Assembly: GCF_902364365.1 (NCBI RefSeq)
Contig: NZ_CABJDN010000001.1
Span: 186,001-250,000, forward strand
Source of the DNA: Bacteroides intestinalis
GTDB lineage: Bacteria > Bacteroidota > Bacteroidia > Bacteroidales > Bacteroidaceae
DNA: 64,000 nt
Reading direction: 5' to 3'
Positions 43,902 to 52,428 of the stretch are shown here, in pieces. Positions within the stretch are counted from its first letter, which is position 1; each line of letters opens with the position of its first letter. Made by a program: the position numbers and the translations under genes. Below the pieces are notes generated by a model. That model saw only the letters and a list, made by a program, of their open reading frames with translations. It did not search any database and was not told where the DNA came from.

Positions 43902-45245
43902 ATGAGACTAAAAGATATCCTTAAGATTTTGTGCTCCAGCCTTTTGCTGTTGAGCTTTACCGGATGCAGTTCGGATGATGATCCTGATATGCCGCCTCTC
44001 GCAGATGACGTTACTACAGACGGAATGGTGATTTATGAAGCCAATCCGGCACTCTTCGGTGAAACGCAAGCACTGAATGGACTGACTGCCCAACTGCCAC
44101 GTATCAAAAAGCTGGAAGCCAATGTTCTTTGGCTCATGCCCATTTTCCAGCAAGGTGAAAAGAATGCTGTCGGTTCTCCGTATTGTGTGAAAGACTATCG
44201 GGCTATTAATCCTGCCTATGGAACACTGTCCGATTTGAAAGCATTAGTCACGAAGGCACATGCCGAAGGTATGTTGGTCATCCTGGACTGGGTGGCTAAC
44301 CATACCTCCTGGGATCATGCCTGGACTACGGAACATAAGGACTGGTATACGCAGGACGCCAACGGTAATATTGTTTCTCCCCCGGGAATGGGTTGGGACG
44401 ATGTGGCTGATTTGAATTATGACAACACAGCCATGCGTGCCGCCATGCAGGAGGCTATGCTTTACTGGCTGACCGAAGCTGACATAGACGGATTCCGTTG
44501 CGACCATGCCGAAGGTGTGCCCAATGACTTTTGGAAGGAAACTATCACGAAGCTTCGTGCCGCCAAAAGTACCTTGCTGATGCTTGCCGAAGGTTCACAA
44601 ACCGCACTCTACGATGCAGGCTTTGATATGCTGTATGCTTGGAACTTTGCTTATAAACTACAGGATGTATATGCAGGAAGCGCTTCTGTGGCCAGTCTGT
44701 ATGATACACATTGTAGTGAGCTTGCTTCGGTGACAGATAAACGGTTACTTATGCGTTATTCCACCAACCATGATATGGCTTCCGAGAAATCTCCCGTGCA
44801 GGCTTATCAAACCAAAGAAGGTGCTTTCTCAGCCTTTGTGGCCTCTATTTCTATGGGGGGCTGCCCAATGATTTATAGTTCGCAGGAACTGGCTTATGAC
44901 AAGGCCCTCTCTTTCTTTGGCTATCAGGCGATGGACTGGAATTCTAATGCCGATTATCAGGCGGATTATACCAAACTGATGCAGTTGTATCGCAACTCTC
45001 CCGCTTTACAGAATGGAGAGATCAAACTTTATCAGACGAGTAAAGCGATATGCTCTTATCGTATTTCCAGTACGGAAAAGATACTGGTACTGATAAACAC
45101 CAGCGGCAATCAGGAAAGATTGAATCTACCTATGGAGCGGGTAGGGGATAGTGCGAAGAATCTTTGGACCGGAGAAAGCACCGTGTTGCCAAGAACGGTT
45201 ACGTTGGAACCCTATCAATATTACATCTGGAAAATAGAAGGATAA
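43902..45245 (+). CDS. GH13 alpha-amylase, surface lipoprotein
   Basis: A 447-residue family 13 glycosidase. Lipobox FTGC is followed by SSDDDPD, close to the Ser-Asp-Asp-Asp type signal that sends Bacteroides lipoproteins to the cell surface, so this is the likely SusG counterpart. The four GH13 regions are DWVANHTS, GFRCDHAEG (nucleophile Asp201), MLAEG (acid/base Glu230) and TNHD (Asp291). Unlike B. thetaiotaomicron SusG (about 690 residues with an inserted starch-binding module) it has no binding module; the four-module lipoprotein upstream may supply that. Expected to cut alpha-1,4 bonds in starch at the surface. Confidence 0.9.
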   Translation: MRLKDILKILCSSLLLLSFTGCSSDDDPDMPPLADDVTTDGMVIYEANPALFGETQALNGLTAQLPRIKKLEANVLWLMPIFQQGEKNAVGSPYCVKDYRAINPAYGTLSDLKALVTKAHAEGMLVILDWVANHTSWDHAWTTEHKDWYTQDANGNIVSPPGMGWDDVADLNYDNTAMRAAMQEAMLYWLTEADIDGFRCDHAEGVPNDFWKETITKLRAAKSTLLMLAEGSQTALYDAGFDMLYAWNFAYKLQDVYAGSASVASLYDTHCSELASVTDKRLLMRYSTNHDMASEKSPVQAYQTKEGAFSAFVASISMGGCPMIYSSQELAYDKALSFFGYQAMDWNSNADYQADYTKLMQLYRNSPALQNGEIKLYQTSKAICSYRISSTEKILVLINTSGNQERLNLPMERVGDSAKNLWTGESTVLPRTVTLEPYQYYIWKIEG

Positions 45246-45246
45246 T

Positions 45247-46572
45247 ATGAAGAAATATATATTTATTGTAAGCCTGCTGTGTCTGCTTGCTGCCTGTACA
45301 GGTAAGCGGCAGGGCGAAGCGGCGGCGGAAGTTGCGGCATTGCCTGCTGTGGAAGATGTGGTGATGTATCAGGTCAATCCGCGTGTGTTTGCTCCTGAGA
45401 AGTCATTCAAGGCGGTGGAACGTCGCTTAGATTCCATTCAGGCATTGGGAATCAACGTGGTGTGGTTTATGCCGATCAATGAAGTGGGGCAGGAGAAATC
45501 TGTAAATTCCCCTTATTGTGTGAAGGACTATAAAGGAGTGAATCCGGAGTTCGGTACACTGGATGAGTTTAAGGCCTTGGTTGCCACTTGCCATCAGAAG
45601 GGGATGAATGTGATTATCGACTGGGTAGCCAATCATACTTCCTGGGATAATGTCTGGATTGCCAACAAAGAATGGTATACGCAGGATGAGGCCGGAAACA
45701 TAATCTTTCCTGCCGGAACCGGTTGGAAGGATGTGGCTGACTTAAACTTTGATAATCAGGAGATGCGCCTGGCAATGATTGAAGCCATGAAGTTTTGGGT
45801 TACTGAAATCGGTATCGATGGTTTCCGTTGTGATGCGGCGGACTTTGTTCCCTTCGACTTTTGGAAACAGGCGCTCGACTCTTTGCGTGCCATCCCCGAC
45901 CGCTCGTTGCTGATGCTGGCTGAAGGGAAAAGACGCGACCACTTTGATGCGGGTTTCGATATGAATTATTCCTGGGACTTTCTGGAAACGCTCCGTGATG
46001 TATTTATAAAAGATGCTCCGGCTCCGGAACTGTTTGCTACGGATAAGGCGGAGTATGACACTATCCCCGTAGGAAAAGTGAAACTGCGCTTTACCACCAA
46101 TCATGATGAGTCGGCAAAAATGTCGCCTACTAAAGAATTCGGAGATGTGCGCGGTTCTATGGCAGCTTTCGTGCTGACTACTTATCTGCATGGAGGAGCG
46201 TTGATTTATGGTTCACAAGAGGCGGGTTATCCCGAAGCTATCAACTTCTTTACGTATGTTCCGGTGGATTGGACGGGGAACAGTGAACTGTATCAGGAAT
46301 ACTGTCGTCTGATGGCTCTTTACAACGAGTATCCGGCTATCCGTAAAGGGGGATTGAAGACATATCCGCAACCCGATGTGCTACTCTTTGAAAAACAGGA
46401 TGGTAAAGACCGTGTGTTGGTTGCTGTAAATGTACGTAATCGTGAAGTAAATGTGACGCTTCCGCAAGAGTGGAACGGACATCCAAGTAAAGATATGTAT
46501 AGCGGAACAGAAGAGAAGCTGGAAGCAGAACTGAGCCTGTGCCCTTATCAGTATCGAATCTTTAAGTATTGA
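45247..46572 (+). CDS. GH13 alpha-amylase/neopullulanase-like, probable periplasmic lipoprotein
   Basis: A 441-residue GH13 enzyme starting 1 base after the previous stop. Lipobox LAAC is followed by TGKRQGEAAAE, which has no acidic cluster right after the Cys, so it probably stays on the periplasmic side, like SusA. Catalytic residues are Asp196 (GFRCDAAD), Glu226 (MLAEG) and Asp287 (TNHD). The two GH13 genes share many blocks (SPYCVKDY, DWVANHTSWD, NHD) and are most simply a tandem duplication that has diverged in export signal. Confidence 0.88.
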   Translation: MKKYIFIVSLLCLLAACTGKRQGEAAAEVAALPAVEDVVMYQVNPRVFAPEKSFKAVERRLDSIQALGINVVWFMPINEVGQEKSVNSPYCVKDYKGVNPEFGTLDEFKALVATCHQKGMNVIIDWVANHTSWDNVWIANKEWYTQDEAGNIIFPAGTGWKDVADLNFDNQEMRLAMIEAMKFWVTEIGIDGFRCDAADFVPFDFWKQALDSLRAIPDRSLLMLAEGKRRDHFDAGFDMNYSWDFLETLRDVFIKDAPAPELFATDKAEYDTIPVGKVKLRFTTNHDESAKMSPTKEFGDVRGSMAAFVLTTYLHGGALIYGSQEAGYPEAINFFTYVPVDWTGNSELYQEYCRLMALYNEYPAIRKGGLKTYPQPDVLLFEKQDGKDRVLVAVNVRNREVNVTLPQEWNGHPSKDMYSGTEEKLEAELSLCPYQYRIFKY

Positions 46573-46621
46573 TGAGATGATATTAGTGTTTAAAAGTATC
46601 ATATTAAAACCATAATAGAAT

Positions 46622-48766
46622 ATGAAACATTCTCTTTTTATTGCCTTTTTCCTTTGCCTCGGTTCGTTCGCCTCGGCCCAGCAACTCACTTCTCCTGACG
46701 GTAACCTGTCACTGGAGTTTATGGAGCAGGCAGACGGCGTTCCGGCATACCGGCTGGACTATAAAGGCAAACCCGTTTTAACTTCCGGTCGTTTAGGTCT
46801 CCTGACGGAAGAAGCTGACCTGACCCGTGGATTCAAACAGACAAACCTTGAACGTGCTTCTGTTGATAACTACTGGAATCCCGTCTGGGGTGAGTACAAC
46901 CGTGTACGGAATCATTATAATGAAATGACCGTCACCTTGGAACAACCGGAAACAGGACGGATCCTGAATATCCGTTTCCGTCTGTTCGATGATGGCCTGG
47001 GTTTTCGCTACGAACTGCCTTTGCAACGCAAGATGAACTACCTCACCGTAAAAGATGAAGTAACCGAATTCAATCTCACGGGAAATCATAAAGCCTTTTG
47101 CATCCCCGGCGACTACGATACCAACGAGTTTGCCTATACCACCGCCCCTCTATCGGAAATAGCAGTGGGTATGGAGAAAAGAATTGCCAAGAAATCTTAT
47201 GAATCTAAAGCTGAAGGCGGCCTGACAGTGCAAACCCCGTTAATGATGAAAAGCGAAGACGGCATCTACCTGAATATCCATGAAGCCGCTTTAGTAGATT
47301 ATGCCGGTATGTTGCTGAATGTAGATGATAAGCAGTTTAAACTGAGTGCCCACCTGACTCCCGATAAATTGGGTAAGAAAGGTTACTTGCAACTGCCCGT
47401 ACAGTCCCCCTGGCGTACCGTTATTGTTAGCGATGATGCCCGCGACATTCTTGCTTCTCAATTGATTTATAATCTGAACGAACCTTGCCAATATGAAGAT
47501 ACCTCTTGGATTCGTCCGATGAAATTCGTCGGTGTGTGGTGGGAAATGTTCACAGGCGAAGGAAAGACCTGGGCATATAGTGATTTCTATCAGGCCAAAC
47601 CCGGCATTACGGATTATGCCAAACTGAAACCCAATGGTCATCACCCCGCCAATACCGCCCATGTGAAGGAATATATCGACTTCGCCTCCGCCCATGGCAT
47701 CGACGGAATACTGGTAGAAGGCTGGAATGAAGGTTGGGAAGACTGGGCTTCCTATCGGAAAGACCGTCAGTTCCTCTTCAACAAAGCCTATCCCGACTTC
47801 GACGTCAAAGAACTGCAACGTTATGCCAAAGAAAAAGGCGTGCAAATGGTAATGCATCACGAAACAGCCGCCAACGCTGCCGACTACGAACGCCAATTGG
47901 ATGAGGCCTTCCAGTTCATGGTAGACAATGGCTATCATGCCGTGAAAACCGGCTACGTAGGCTATATCATTCCCCGCAATGAATATCACTCTTCCCAATG
48001 GATGAACAACCATTACATCCATGTAGCCCGTCGCGCTGCTGATTATAAAGTAATGGTTAATAGTCACGAGGCAGTACGCCCCACCGGTTTGTGCCGTACT
48101 TATCCCAACTGGCTGGCTCAGGAATCTGCCCGTGGCGGAGAGTTCGAGACAATGGGCGGCAATGATCCCGATCATACCTGTATCCTGCCTTTTACCCGCC
48201 TGAAAGGTGGTCCGATGGACTATACCCCGGGTATTTTCGAGACAAGACTGTCTTATTACAACGGTGAGAAACCCGACGAACGCGTGCATACCACTTTAGT
48301 GAAGCAAATGGCACTCTACATGACTATGCCTTCTCCTATCCAGATGGTAGCCGACCTGCCTTCCAATTACGCCCGTTTCCCGGATGCCTTCCGCTTTATT
48401 GAAGACGTTGCGGTAGACTGGGACAACAGCTGGTATCTGGAAGCCGAACCGGGAGATTACATCACCGTAGCCCGCAAGGCAAAAGGTAAAAACGAATGGT
48501 TTGTTGGCGGCATTACCGATGAGAACAGTCGTACGGCAACGATTCCTTTCTCCTGGCTTCCGGAAGGAAAACAATATATCGCTACCATTTACGAAGATGG
48601 CAAGGATGCAGATTGGGACACCAATCCCCAGAGCTATCGTATACGTAAGGTAGTAGTGACGCCTAAGAGTGTACTGAAACAGAAATTAGCCGCCAGTGGT
48701 GGCGTTGCCATCAGCATCAAAGAGGCTGATAAAGCGGAGATGAAAGGTTTGAAAACCATCCGCTAA
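46622..48766 (+). CDS. susB: GH97 alpha-glucosidase (SusB-like)
   Basis: A 714-residue family 97 enzyme with a cleavable signal peptide (FFLCLGSFASAQ), so periplasmic. It should release glucose from maltooligosaccharides. The N-terminal beta-sandwich (about 22-280) is followed by a barrel: VEGWNEGWEDW, MHHETA (Glu414), NSHEAVRPTG (Glu483) and RGGEFE (Glu507/509). Glutamates in the last two motifs point to the inverting SusB-type group instead of the retaining group, which uses an Asp nucleophile; this is inferred from family knowledge. Last gene of the starch operon. Confidence 0.9.
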   Translation: MKHSLFIAFFLCLGSFASAQQLTSPDGNLSLEFMEQADGVPAYRLDYKGKPVLTSGRLGLLTEEADLTRGFKQTNLERASVDNYWNPVWGEYNRVRNHYNEMTVTLEQPETGRILNIRFRLFDDGLGFRYELPLQRKMNYLTVKDEVTEFNLTGNHKAFCIPGDYDTNEFAYTTAPLSEIAVGMEKRIAKKSYESKAEGGLTVQTPLMMKSEDGIYLNIHEAALVDYAGMLLNVDDKQFKLSAHLTPDKLGKKGYLQLPVQSPWRTVIVSDDARDILASQLIYNLNEPCQYEDTSWIRPMKFVGVWWEMFTGEGKTWAYSDFYQAKPGITDYAKLKPNGHHPANTAHVKEYIDFASAHGIDGILVEGWNEGWEDWASYRKDRQFLFNKAYPDFDVKELQRYAKEKGVQMVMHHETAANAADYERQLDEAFQFMVDNGYHAVKTGYVGYIIPRNEYHSSQWMNNHYIHVARRAADYKVMVNSHEAVRPTGLCRTYPNWLAQESARGGEFETMGGNDPDHTCILPFTRLKGGPMDYTPGIFETRLSYYNGEKPDERVHTTLVKQMALYMTMPSPIQMVADLPSNYARFPDAFRFIEDVAVDWDNSWYLEAEPGDYITVARKAKGKNEWFVGGITDENSRTATIPFSWLPEGKQYIATIYEDGKDADWDTNPQSYRIRKVVVTPKSVLKQKLAASGGVAISIKEADKAEMKGLKTIR

Positions 48767-48824
48767 GGCATAAAGGCATTAAATGGAGATATACTCTGCA
48801 TTTAATATTAAAGTTAACAATACG

Positions 48825-48857
48825 AATAGGGAGGCCGGGAGGTTCCCCTATTTTTTT
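48825..48857 (+). terminator. Terminator of the starch operon
   Basis: AATAGGGAGG (from 48825) pairs with the CCCTATT ending at 48852, with a G/C-rich closing region, followed directly by seven T. It lies about 60 bases after the GH97 stop. Confidence 0.75.
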
Positions 48858-48949
48858 GTGCCTTTGGGAACTATTCATCTCCCTTTATACAGGATTACTC
48901 TCTCCGATAGTGGGGATACCGGAAGAGGCGGGATAGGAGGAGAGGCTTA

Positions 48950-48982
48950 AAAACAACGAAGGGCTTCCTCACGGAAACCCTT
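48950..48982 (-). terminator. Terminator of the GIN-domain gene
   Basis: AAGGGCTTCC (48959-48968) and GGAAACCCTT (48973-48982) form a 10-base stem with one mismatch and a TCAC loop. On the minus strand it is followed by a T-rich stretch, so it ends the transcript of the gene at 49039. Confidence 0.65.
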
Positions 48983-49038
48983 GCGTTTAGTGTGTTAGAA
49001 AAAACTTTTTTTTCCTATAGTAGTTGTAAGAGAGAATT

Positions 49039-49902
49039 TTAAAGTTTGTACAAGCTCTTCTTCGGGTAATCCAATTCAGGATTGCCTTTGTAACCTACCT
49101 TGCCACTACCACTGGTGCGTACTTTCAGGAATTCGGTAGCAAAGCATTTGATACTGCCCGAACCTGCTACACTGGCGGAAACGCGCTGGGCTTCATAACC
49201 TGCTGTAAGGAGGTCGCCCGAACCGGCTACACTGTAAGAGGCGGTTTGAGTAGTTCCGGTAATGGTAGCTGAACCTGATCCGGCAACGCTTGCTTCCGTG
49301 CCTGCGGCGGTTACATTCTTCAATATCATGTCACCCGATCCGGCTACAGAAACTTTCAGATTGTTGCAAGTGATGTTATTTGCATTGATATCACCTGAAC
49401 CGGCTACGGATACCTTCATGTCATTACATTTAATGCCACTACCCTTGATATCTCCGGAACCTGCAACATTGATTGTCAGATTATCATCGGTTTGAAGTCC
49501 ATTCTTCAGGAAAATATCTCCTGAACCTGCAACTGAAATACCATTCAGAGTTTCAGCAGATACGCGTACCTCCAATTTTTTATAAGAAACGTTGACGTTC
49601 TTCTTGAAACCTATATATAAGGTGTTGTCTTTTACCTTGATATCCAGTAAGTCAATAATATTGTCTGAAGTATAGACTTCCACTTCTGGACGTCCCGATT
49701 TCTGGGTAAACGTAACATCCGGACTGCCGGCTACGCTGATTTTCTTGAAGTTGTCTACCTTGATGTCCTTGGTTACGTAAGTATTGCTGGCTACTACTTT
49801 CTTATTGCTCCAGTTACCGGAACTGTAGTTCTTGCTTTGTGAACATGCTGTTGTACTGAGGACTAAACAGATACATGTGATAAGACTTGCTAACTTTCTC
49901 AT
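49039..49902 (-). CDS. GIN-domain (DUF2807) lipoprotein
   Basis: A 287-residue lipoprotein: signal peptide, lipobox TTAC near residue 20, then SQSKNYSSGNWS. From about residue 50 the chain is a beta-helix-type head-GIN domain with a striking recurring block VAGSGD: it appears about nine times at spacings near 20 residues, each giving one turn. Function of the family is unknown; members are often adhesin-like or cell-envelope proteins in Bacteroidota. It ends with LDYPKKSLYKL. Alone on its strand with its own terminator. Confidence 0.85.
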   Translation of the reverse strand: MRKLASLITCICLVLSTTACSQSKNYSSGNWSNKKVVASNTYVTKDIKVDNFKKISVAGSPDVTFTQKSGRPEVEVYTSDNIIDLLDIKVKDNTLYIGFKKNVNVSYKKLEVRVSAETLNGISVAGSGDIFLKNGLQTDDNLTINVAGSGDIKGSGIKCNDMKVSVAGSGDINANNITCNNLKVSVAGSGDMILKNVTAAGTEASVAGSGSATITGTTQTASYSVAGSGDLLTAGYEAQRVSASVAGSGSIKCFATEFLKVRTSGSGKVGYKGNPELDYPKKSLYKL

Positions 49903-50171
49903 AACTTCTTTAGTTTTATAATTATTTATATATATTATTCCTGTTTACCTATTAGACGTAACTTACTTAAAAAAGGTTGCATGTTTCTTTCTCTTTTTTT
50001 TCAGAAACTTTTTAGTGAACGTCCGGTCATGTTATATAAGTCAATATTCATGCCAAATCTATAAAGTGCTGATACATAGGATGTCTTCTTTTGAAGCATG
50101 TGTTCATTTTCGGACACTTGTCCGTTTTTGGTTGCCCGATTACTTGTATATTCGGATGATATTTCGTTCAT

Positions 50172-50903
50172 TTGTCTGTTTATTCATTGGGAGATTTTAT
50201 TGTTTTGGAAAATGTATTGGAAGATAATGAACTTGGGCGTTTCCTTATAAAGGTGAATACCCGTGCCCGGCGCCTGACTTTCCGTACGCGGGAAGATGCC
50301 GTCTATGTAACCGTTCCGCCCGGAACTACGATGAAAGAGGTGAAGAATGCAATAGAACAGTTGCGTCCCCGTTTGCGGATAGCCCGTAAAAAGCATACCT
50401 GTCTTTTGATAGACTTGAACTTCCGGATAGATACGGAGTTCTTCAAGCTAAGTCTTGTAAGCGGACAGCGTGAACGTTTTCTTTCGCGTTCCGAACTGGG
50501 CGAGATGCAGATCATTTGTCCTCCGGGAGCCGATTTCTCGGATGAAGGATTACAGGCATGGTTGCGTAAAGTCATTGAAGAAGCCTTGCGGCGTAATGCG
50601 AAGATTATTCTTCCACCCCGTCTGTATATGCTTTCGCAAAAGCATAACCTGCCTTATCAAAGTGTAAAAATCAATTCCAGCAGTGGACGTTGGGGCAGCT
50701 GCTCGGCACGGCGTAACATAAATCTTTCTTTCTATCTGGTCTTACTTCCGAAGCATCTGATAGACTATGTGCTCTTACATGAATTGTCTCATACCCGCGA
50801 AATGAACCATGGAGAGCGTTTCTGGGCACTTCTCGACGAACTGACGGAAGGAAAAGCCCAGGCATTGCGGAAAGAATTGAAGCAATACCGTACAGAAATA
50901 TAA
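50172..50903 (+). CDS. YgjP/SprT-like (DUF45) metallopeptidase domain protein, non-ATG start
   Basis: A protein of up to 243 residues with the zinc motif HELSHTREMNHGERFW (HExxH plus downstream Glu/His region), typical of the YgjP/DUF45 family. Upstream RRLTFRTREDAVYVTVPPGT is also family-typical. There is no ATG in this frame before residue 54, which would cut into conserved sequence, and an in-frame stop closes the frame at 50157. Translation must therefore begin at a TTG (50172, 50187, 50205 or 50217), or the gene has lost its start. Homologues usually begin around the 50217 position. The substrate is unknown. Confidence 0.78.
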   Translation: MSVYSLGDFIVLENVLEDNELGRFLIKVNTRARRLTFRTREDAVYVTVPPGTTMKEVKNAIEQLRPRLRIARKKHTCLLIDLNFRIDTEFFKLSLVSGQRERFLSRSELGEMQIICPPGADFSDEGLQAWLRKVIEEALRRNAKIILPPRLYMLSQKHNLPYQSVKINSSSGRWGSCSARRNINLSFYLVLLPKHLIDYVLLHELSHTREMNHGERFWALLDELTEGKAQALRKELKQYRTEI

Positions 50904-50919
50904 GAATCGTTTAAATTCC

Positions 50920-51018
50920 CTTCTTTCTCCTTACCTTCTCCCTACCTACTCCTTATCTACTCCCTACCTTCTCCTTGCTATAGGACAGGGAGAAGGTGGG
51001 GAGTGGATGAGAAGTAAA
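50920..51018. repeat. Nine 11-bp units, inverted halves
   Basis: Units in exact 11-base steps: CTTCTTTCTCC, TTACCTTCTCC, CTACCTACTCC, TTATCTACTCC, CTACCTTCTCC, TTGCTATAGGA, CAGGGAGAAGG, TGGGGAGTGGA and TGAGAAGTAAA. The first five carry CTCC at their ends; the last three are the same theme in reverse complement, so the region folds into a hairpin around 50975-50985. It fills the spacer between the convergent peptidase gene and the gene at 51051. Confidence 0.88.
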
Positions 51019-51050
51019 TCTGATTCAGTTGTGAAGAAGGTATGGTTTAC

Positions 51051-51449
51051 CTATTTCTGTGACAACTGTTTTACTTCTTCGTTTTCTTTCTCAAAACGAT
51101 AGGTTCCTCCTCTTTCGCTTAGTTCGAACAAGGAAAGTTTTTCGGTTTTATTATCCACAATAAACAGTGCACTCTGTTCAGCAAAACGTTTCACATCAAT
51201 GCTGAATGGTTCTTCTGTTATTTTTTTGTTCACCAGTACGCTGTCATTAATCATTAGCGATAAGGAATCTCCTACAAATCCTTTCGTTAATGTAATGGTA
51301 TATGTTTCAATGAAATTCCGGTCTTCATCTTTCTTTTTATCCAGACGCAGACTCATGTAAACGAAGATGACGACTACAAAAATAACAGCAAAAGCCAGGA
51401 TGCCGTTGCCTACCATAAACTGTTTGTTAGTATTCAGATGGTGTGCCAT
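51051..51449 (-). CDS. Single-pass membrane protein of unknown function
   Basis: A 132-residue protein. One strong membrane helix lies at about 15-33 (GILAFAVIFVVVIFVYMSL) after a short polar N-terminus; the remaining 100 residues are polar, charged and probably outside, with a beta-rich stretch (ETYTITLTKGF, SLSLMINDSVLV). I do not recognise the family. It is read from the -7 element at 51475-51482 and is divergent from the esterase operon. Confidence 0.65.
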   Translation of the reverse strand: MAHHLNTNKQFMVGNGILAFAVIFVVVIFVYMSLRLDKKKDEDRNFIETYTITLTKGFVGDSLSLMINDSVLVNKKITEEPFSIDVKRFAEQSALFIVDNKTEKLSLFELSERGGTYRFEKENEEVKQLSQK

Positions 51450-51474
51450 AAAATTTGAAGTTTTAAGAAAGGTA

Positions 51475-51482
51475 CAAATGTA
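51475..51482 (-). promoter_or_regulatory. -7 element for the gene at 51051
   Basis: Minus-strand TACATTTG fits TAnnTTTG, about 26 bases upstream of the ATG at 51449. Confidence 0.55.
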
Positions 51483-51573
51483 ACGAATAGATGCTATATT
51501 TCAGTACCTGAAGAGTAACTTTCTGGGATAAATTGCCTAATATTGCAGTTGCAAAACTTTAAATGAAGATGCC

Positions 51574-52398
51574 ATGAAAAGGAAAGTGACTCTCCTGTTG
51601 CTATTATTCTGTATATTTACCCTGCATGCACAAGGAGTGTATAAAACGGATAAAGACCTTTCTTATGTTTCCGGTGAGGAAACTGATGCTTATCGAAAAG
51701 AACGTTGTAAACTGGATGTCTACTATCCGGTGGACAAGAAAGATTTCCCTACCATTGTATGGTTTCATGGTGGCGGACTGGAAGGTGGTGGTAAGCATAT
51801 TCCACAAGAATTGATGGATAGAGGCTTTGCTGTAGTGGCGGTGAATTATCGCTTGAGCCCCAAAGCCCAAAATCCTGCTTATATTGAAGATGCTGCCGCG
51901 GCGGTGGCGTGGACATTCAGCCATATAGAAGAATTCGGTGGTAGTAAAGATAAGATATTTGTTTCCGGTCATTCGGCAGGAGGTTACCTTTCATTAATGC
52001 TGGCTATGGATAAAAAGTATATGGAAGCTTATGGTGCGGATGCCGATAAAGTAGCCGCTTATCTTCCTGTTAGCGGGCAGACCGTAACCCATTTCACTAT
52101 TCGCAAAGAACGGGGATTGCCGAATGGCATTCCTGTTATTGATGAGTATGCCCCTGTGAACCGTGTACGCAAAGATACCCCTCCCGTAATACTGATTACC
52201 GGTGACCGTAACCTGGAAATGGCAGATCGTTGGGAAGAAAATGCATTGCTTGCTTCGGTGCTAAAGAATATCGGAAACAAGAAGTCTGCTTTGTACGAAC
52301 TGCAGGGCTTCAATCACGGCACAGTGCTCGAACCGGCTTGTTTCCTGATTATAAACTATATCCGTGACTACTGTCGAAACATGGCGGACCAGAAATAA
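51574..52398 (+). CDS. Secreted alpha/beta-hydrolase (carboxylesterase-like)
   Basis: A 274-residue periplasmic esterase with a cleavable signal peptide (LLLLFCIFTLHAQ). KLDVYYPVDKKDFPTIVWFHGGG is the oxyanion-hole block of the hormone-sensitive-lipase group; Ser134 in GHSAGGY is the nucleophile, His248 in FNHGTV the base, and an Asp near ITGDRN completes the triad. First gene of a three-gene operon with a second esterase and a GH3 enzyme, which suggests removal of acyl groups from plant glycans. Substrate unproven. Confidence 0.87.
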   Translation: MKRKVTLLLLLFCIFTLHAQGVYKTDKDLSYVSGEETDAYRKERCKLDVYYPVDKKDFPTIVWFHGGGLEGGGKHIPQELMDRGFAVVAVNYRLSPKAQNPAYIEDAAAAVAWTFSHIEEFGGSKDKIFVSGHSAGGYLSLMLAMDKKYMEAYGADADKVAAYLPVSGQTVTHFTIRKERGLPNGIPVIDEYAPVNRVRKDTPPVILITGDRNLEMADRWEENALLASVLKNIGNKKSALYELQGFNHGTVLEPACFLIINYIRDYCRNMADQK

Positions 52399-52428
52399 GT
52401 AAGATAATACCTCTAAACATATTTTATA

